NCBI RefSeq assembly: GCF_040807025.1
Contig: NC_090942.1
Coordinates: forward strand, 38,270,911 to 38,334,910
Direction: 5' to 3'
Origin: Struthio camelus
Taxonomy: Eukaryota; Chordata; Aves; Struthioniformes; Struthionidae
DNA: 64,000 bases
Part shown: in pieces, positions 58,101 to 64,000 of the stretch
Position numbering within the stretch: position 1 is the stretch's first letter
Layout: each line of letters begins with the position of its first letter
Position numbers and translations under genes: made by a program
The notes under the pieces: generated by a model
Seen by the model: only the letters and a program-made list of their open reading frames with translations
What the model was told of the DNA's origin: nothing
The model's database searches: none

Positions 58101-59559
58101 GCTATTTTCAGATTACAGTAGATTTCATTCCGTCTGGTAGAAATAGCAGTTCCTTGTCCCTGTGGAGAATTTCTACCGGGTAGCCAATATCAGTATAGAT
58201 GTCATTAGACTTTTGCTGAATTGCTGCTACAGTGAAGCTCTTGCTGTTACACAGCATGCTGTCATAATATCCCTCTGTAGGATATCACGTCATCTGAGTG
58301 TTTTTTTCTTAAACATTTATAGTCTGTTGTTTAAGGTTTTCAGTTGTCGATGTGTTAAAATTCAGTGCAAAGGATTATGGTTTTAGGAGCAAAAGAGAAG
58401 AACAATTTCAAGTATCTCTTTGCTTTCCATTGTCAAGCAAGGAGCGCTCTTCATTCTCTGACTGAAACTTTGCATACAATGATAGATATCTGAGCACAGC
58501 GTAAGGTGCCTGGAATTCAGTTTCTCATGTCTTATCTTCAAATGTTTACACCGTTCTTGTCAGCCCCTTTTGTATTTCTCCTATTTTTTCTGTATTTTAG
58601 TAACCTGCGGAGATTAAAACTACATTAAGCATGACAACTTTTTGCAGGAAGTTGGAGGCCGAGTGTTGTTTGTTCTGGGGGGTTGTTGTAGTTCCTCTAT
58701 CAGAGGAAAACTTACTAAGAATGGGTGGGTAAAAAAGAGGCCACCATACCTGAGACTGTGATCTAGGATGTACGGCTGTGCGCTCTGTGACATTAGCTCA
58801 TGACTTGTGAGATCTGAATTCAGTCTCTCGCAATGTAAGTTACCGGGGGGCCAAATCCCCCAAAGGATATTCACGCCCAACATCATAAAGCTTCAGGCAG
58901 CTCAAATCTGCTTAAATTAACTGCCCAAAAGAACAATCCTTTGAATCACTGTTGGACAGCCTGTGATGGTTGGCCTCCTGGTGAGCTGTAAAACAGTAAA
59001 AAGTCATCTGTGAAATGGTTACTTTTTCACTTCTCAATTGCAAACACATATTCCCCACATTCAGATAAATAAAGCAGGTCCCAACTGTTGCCAGTATTTG
59101 TGGTCAAACAAGACCACTTTTTTTGCTACTGATTTTTAATGAAGTGCTTACAAAAGTAAAATACAATTTTGTTAGAAAGTTCATCTGTGTGCTAAGTAAT
59201 TTATTACAATTTCCTCCAGCATCAAAGAGTAGTATGATGTAAGATGGAGGATAGATTTTTTTTCCCCCCAAAGGAAGTTATCTATTCCTTTGATTTAAAA
59301 TCTTCTGTTTACTTCCAAAGCTCTCCAGACTGCCACCAGTGGAATCCTCTCAATTTCTGCTCTCCAGCATGCACCAGAGTTCCCCAGTTTGGTGAAGGCT
59401 GAATGACTAACAGCTTCCTCCAGCCAAATAGGAACCTCAAACTATGTATTCTCATGTGTATCTCCCTCAGGGTCTCAATCCATTATACATGTCCACAGCA
59501 TGCCTACTATACACCTCAAAAGGAAAAGGCAAATGGTTTTGTTTAGAGAACACCTAAGA

Positions 59560-60130
59560 AGGAGGTGATTATGCTTGTTCTTTCATGTAATTGTTCTGGG
59601 GTAGAGCACTTCCCCAAGTTACGTGAGAATTGGACTCAGGTTCCTTTTTCCACTTGTGAAAACTTGAACCCGCATGTTCCAACTGCCAGATTAAAAATGT
59701 CCTAAGTGCCGCAGAGCAGAGTGGGCTTTTCTCCATTTAAAGGCATCACGCTCTCCAGTAAATCTTCCACTATTCACTGGGATAGAGAACATGCATGAGA
59801 GTGATTTGAGTATGTATTGGTTATGGCGTTCACCCAGAGGACAGGCATTCTGAGTTCCTGTGTCTGCTCCAGGAGATGCTCATGTATTTCATAATGAATA
59901 ATCATTAAATAAAAGAGCAGCTTCCTGATCTGTTGTCAACTGTCGCAAATCCCCTTGTAAGGCAACTCCGTTTTGTAGGGACTTGGACACATAACTCAGT
60001 GCTATGGATTCCACTCTAGATGTCACACACCTAAGTTAAACACGGCAATGCTGAACATAAGGCCACATAAATCCCCAGGCTGAACCCAGCTTAGCATACC
60101 TCTATGCCTCTGGTCTAGTACAGACATGAG
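59560..60130. repeat. Probable ancient interspersed repeat with inverted tRNA-like arms
   Basis: One arm at 59815-59875 reads TTATGGCGTTCACCCAGAGG... then GAGTTCC. A second arm in inverted orientation lies at about 59660-59715 (TTGAACCCGCATGTTCC...). The following 59890-60115 has the texture of an old dispersed element. The arms are diverged and the element is named only by recalled resemblance to tRNA-like arms found in old amniote repeats. Confidence 0.33.
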
Positions 60131-60454
60131 CTGCTACATCTATACAGCATAAAACAGTGCAGTGCAGAGCTATAAGTTTAGTTCTGAAAGCTGTAACGTC
60201 CCATCCCTCCTGCATCCAAACGTGGTGGCATGTCCGCAAGCCTCTCAGAAGGGCTCAAGAAGAGAAGCACTGTGTATACAGCAATCTTCCAGCTGGCATG
60301 GCTGCTACAGGTTCCTGTTCTTGTTACACATGCCCAAGCACAATGTAATTGTGGGATCAATTAGACAGAGGTTAAATAACACCTCTTTATAAACGTTTTG
60401 GAAAGAAACGGAGCAGCAGGAGTACTGTGCCTAAGCAGGGACTCATGAACACCT

Positions 60455-60640
60455 GAGTTTTAGCTGTGGCTCTGTCCCTGATATGTTTTTGGCCTTGGAC
60501 ACAAATCCCGCTGTGTCAGTTTCCTTAGCTGTAAAATAGTGATATTTCTCCCACATTCCTTGGATGCCACCCTTGTGAAGCTGCATTGATCTTCTAGTGT
60601 TTTTTCCAGCACCCTGATGATTCAGATTGTTATACAAATT
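60455..60640 (+). repeat. MIR-like SINE
   Basis: The order GTGGCTCTGTCCCTGAT, TTGGCCTTGGACACAAAT, GTCAGTTTCCTTAGCTG and TAAAATAGTGATATT follows the central part of the mammalian-wide interspersed repeat (core SINE), which also survives in birds. There are several substitutions, as expected for its age. The 3' limit is uncertain. Confidence 0.65.
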
Positions 60641-62250
60641 ATTCTTCATATTAAATGAGTTATAGATGACTATACATTTTTAAATTTGGGGAGTTTGAGA
60701 ATGGCCTTCCTATCAATGTCACAGCAACTTCTACTTCAATTGGTATTTTGGGATTATGATTTTATATATGGCTTACAAATGCATTAAAGATGATCTTTCT
60801 TAAATAGAGCTGACAACTGGGCATAGTGCTTTTCTGTTTAATACATAAACTAAGCACTTAACCTACTTCTGGGCCTACAATCAATGAGACATTTCTGCTG
60901 CATAGAGCAGCTATCAATCTTCCCCCTTTCTCTGTGTTCACATCAATGAGTAGTTCAGCACTTTCTGTTATAGGAACTCAGGTTTACCAAAAGTTCATAG
61001 CTTGTCCTTGCTGAATTCACATCCTAACAGTAACACCCTATTCTCTGTTGTCTTGATTGCTCTGATCTTTTGTGTAGTGGCAGCTATTCTCCCTCTGGGC
61101 TTTGGCTAAATTTGGTTCCTCAGGCTGTATGGTCTAGTCACCCACCAAAGTCTAGTCATAATCATGGCTATTCCACCTTCTGCTACAAATAGCAGTAACA
61201 GATGATACTGCAGGAAACCATTATTCTGCTATGATCCAGAGTCTTAGAGTGATTATACATCATTTTGATATGCCCAGTCTCAGTATGAGAAGTGTAAATC
61301 TTTCAAAGACTCTGTTAACAATTTCTGAGCTGCTTAATGAAGCAAGCATAATGTAACATTCATGTGAAGGGTGCATTAGATGGCGAAATGAAAACAAGTT
61401 TGACTTAGTTCAGTAGGCAGAAAAGAGAGAGAGACAAATACACTTACTGTATATTTTATGAACTTGCAGCAGCACTTGAAAAGGAAATATTCAGGTTGCT
61501 AAGAAACAACTATGGCTGTACCAAAATAAATATGAAGTTTTCACCTTCATATTTTCTCATTTATTACCCATAATCAATTAGCAGCCTGAGGTCTGGTGAC
61601 TTTATTCATAGCGTAAATGTTCCTGTTTATCAGATAATGTTAACTGTGGGGATAAGTAAGTGTCACCATGAAAAGTACAAACGTTTATCGATATTTTTAG
61701 AATTCTTCTGCTGCTTTTCCTGTTTGCAAACAGGCTCTGGTTTGTATCTACCAAGGAACATTTCCCTCTATGTGCCAATAAATCCCCTAAACTGAGCTTT
61801 ACAATGAAGAGTAAAAGCACACTCCAGATCTTGAGAGGACCAGGCTGGCAGACACTGTAAGATTATGCCAGTCACAGAAACACAGAACTGCTCCGAGAAA
61901 GCCATCTGTTTGTTAGATCACTTTGACCTCACTCATTAGTACAAAAAGTCAGTCACGCAAAGAAGTCAAGATCGTTTAAAATATCCACATAAAAGACTGA
62001 TTAGCTGATTGCAGAATTAGTAGCAAAGTTGTGAAAGACAGAAGTTCTAACAAAATGAATTAGCCTCAATAACCTCCCTAGAAGGTTTCCCCTATTCCCA
62101 GCAAGACCTCCTTCAAGCTTTCTGTTAGAAGGCTGTGGTAAAGGCAGAGCTCCTGGATACCTCTCAAAACGCTGCTCCATAGACACGGTTGCAAAGTGTT
62201 ATTGCAGGGAGTGTCCTATTCACACAGCAGTATCCTCAGAGTGTTGCCTT

Positions 62251-62356
62251 AAAAAAAAAAAAAAAAAAGAAAAGAGAAAAAAGAAAAAAAAGAAAGAAAA
62301 AAAAAGAAAGAAACAAACAAACAAACAGACAAAGACAGAAAGAAAGAAAGAAACAA
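62251..62356. repeat. A-rich low-complexity tract (A)n-(GAAA)n-(CAAA)n
   Basis: An 18-A run is followed by GAAA-, CAAA- and AGAAAG-type units over about 105 bp. The 74-codon open frames on both strands here come from the low complexity. It may be the expanded tail of an old retroposon, but no body was recognised upstream. Confidence 0.93.
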
Positions 62357-64000
62357 CCTCCCTCCCAAACAAGGAGTTGTCCAGCTTTTCTTTCATTGCA
62401 AATGGAATATTAAAGGATCTTCTTGGGGAACTCCTTCTCATCATCTCACTCCTTCATTAAGGAGATATATATTCCCAGCTAGCCCAACCTTCCTGATGTT
62501 TATGCAGAGATAATATTGCGAATTTGTTTCCAGCACAAGCCAGCACTCACACCAAAACAGGAAATGCCACCCCCCTGGCCTGGCTGCTGATTTCCTCCCC
62601 TGTCCTAGGGAAACCTTTCGCCTCTCAGAGACTCTTCACATTACACAGAGCTCCTTAGCCTGTTCTTTCTGGCTCAGGCAACCTCATCAGTCACAATACT
62701 TAATAAACCATGTATCTTAGGACACTATGTTTATAAATAAATCTCATAAATGTTGTAGTCATTTGTTTCTTCCCAGCATCTCATAGAGGCCAAATAGGTC
62801 ACCTAAGTATAATAAAGGATAGAGTGGGATGCAGGGTGCTTGTGCTGAGTAACAGCCACACGCAGCTCACTTCAGAACGCTCTCTCACACCCCAGTTGCA
62901 TAAAAAGTGAACCTGCTTGTTTTTCATTACTAAAGAATTCATGATATTATTTCTAAGAGCATTATTATTGTATTCTTATATAATTTCCAAAAAAGCTGGA
63001 GATTTTAACTTACATTTCACATGGATGGAACTAGGGGACGAGACTGACAGACAGGCAGAATGGCAGCAACCCGAGGCTACGACAGGATGGTAGAAATGAG
63101 GACTGGGGACAGGGGCAGCAAGGCCCACTTGGAAAAGGTTTGAGGACTCCTGCCCAAGACAGTAGCTTCACTGCCTGCTCTAAGTAACTCGATAGTGTGA
63201 TGCTTACTATTACCCACATTAGGTATATATCTTAAAGGCCACTGTTTCTGATGAGGTTACTGTTGTTCAATAACACAATATAAATACACTCTGGCCAGAG
63301 ACAAAAGACTGCCAGCAAGTGAGGCATTGAGACTTTGGGCTTGACTTCCTCTGTTTGACTTTCTGAAACAGGCTTGGAGAAAGTAATTGCAATGGCTAAG
63401 TAAGTCAACAATATGAGGATGTAACGAGATTCTGTGCAGTCCCAATAATCCCACGGGCAATAGTTGATATATTACTGTCCTGTAGTGATCATTAAAGAAA
63501 AAACAAACATCATTCTCATAATGGGCAACCCAGTCATCCTGATAGCAAACAAACAGCTACAGGTAAGCAAATAACATCCCAGATCATTGCATGCATCTGG
63601 TGTTGATACATCACTAGACATCCCTATGACGAGTGCCGTCTAAGAATGCCCCATGGAGCGGAAGTCATAAAAATGAACCAGTTTCACAAAGGAAGGCCAA
63701 TTTCACAGTCCAGATCTAACTTCTGCCAACACCTTCCTATGATTAGGTCTGGCATATAGACCTGAGCCAAGTCACTGGACCTTGGACACTGAGACACTTC
63801 AGTCTCCTTCAAGTCTGACAAAGGGACGGAAGTCCTGACTGAGAAGTTGCATAGATCTATTTTAGCTCATCTTAAGATCTGTCCTATCGACAGGAAACTT
63901 TTTTGCCTGGGAAAGATGCCCCTGCGTATCATCAGGATGTTGGACAAGGAGCAGCAAGACAAAATGCTACGTGTTTAGTCAAAGACCTCGAATGATTACA

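Larger units (their letters stand above)
51091..64000. other. Intergenic sequence downstream of RXYLT1
   Basis: No coding exon was recognised. In other vertebrates SRGAP1 lies on this side, but neither its first exon nor a CpG island is visible. The region contains the 58-bp duplication (54148 and 55074), a probable old repeat (59560-60130), a MIR (60455-60640) and the A-rich tract (62251-62356). Confidence 0.65.

Noticed and set aside
59815..59875. A tRNA gene
   Set aside because: Only an A-box-like half is visible. The B box and a foldable cloverleaf are missing, so it fits a repeat arm better.
63720..63830. Second MIR-like segment (GCCAAGTCACTGGACCTTGG)
   Set aside because: The block order does not follow the MIR core well enough, and a chance resemblance is likely.
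51091..64000. Search for the first exon of SRGAP1, the neighbour expected from synteny
   Set aside because: No matching start, no CpG island and no long exon were seen, so the gene must lie beyond the window if synteny holds.
1..64000. CRISPR arrays, operons, rRNA, prophage or endogenous retrovirus
   Set aside because: No spaced direct repeats, ribosome-binding sites, gag/pol-like frames or paired LTRs were seen. The sequence is vertebrate with non-LTR elements only.

Overview
This is a vertebrate nuclear window, almost certainly from a bird. Several truncated CR1 LINEs carry the 3' end typical of birds: a TTGGAAGGGACCTCTGGAGA-type block followed by ATTCTGTG repeats. The one protein-coding gene I can support has six exons with consensus splice sites and closely matches vertebrate RXYLT1 (formerly TMEM5). 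I cannot name the species. No prokaryotic system, CRISPR array, rRNA, complete tRNA or viral gene was seen.

Layout. Positions 1-38860 are AT-rich, apparently intergenic sequence. They hold one CR1 copy with a decayed reverse-transcriptase ORF (about 3860-4815, minus), two short, near-identical CR1 tails in opposite orientation (16582-16974 minus and 30706-31070 plus), an old CR1/L3-like copy (about 20570-21445, plus), a MIR-like fragment, microsatellites and several hairpins. A CpG-rich block (about 38870-40090) covers the promoter and exons 1-2 of RXYLT1.

RXYLT1 runs 39080-50521 on the plus strand in six coding exons: 39080-39209, 39888-40058, 41022-41124, 46224-46538, 48844-49014 and 50104-50521. 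Together these are 1308 nt, encoding 435 aa plus a stop. All five introns are GT-AG, all codon phases join, and no frame is broken. Intron 3 (5.1 kb) carries a short CR1 tail and an older CR1/L3-like LINE that has lost its reverse-transcriptase core. A polyadenylation signal lies at 51064-51069. From there to 64000 the DNA looks intergenic, with an A-rich tract, a MIR SINE, a likely ancient repeat with tRNA-like arms, and a diverged 58-bp direct duplication.

Function. RXYLT1 is a Golgi type II membrane glycosyltransferase that adds xylose to ribitol-5-phosphate on alpha-dystroglycan, which is needed for matriglycan and laminin binding. No second gene of that pathway is present. I did not find a convincing new biological system. 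The most unusual observations are the stacked inverted repeats at the 5' edge of the CR1 at 30.7 kb, the internally deleted LINE in intron 3, the perfect hairpin at 33.5 kb, and the weak, G-rich-flanked exon 2 acceptor with an in-frame alternative.
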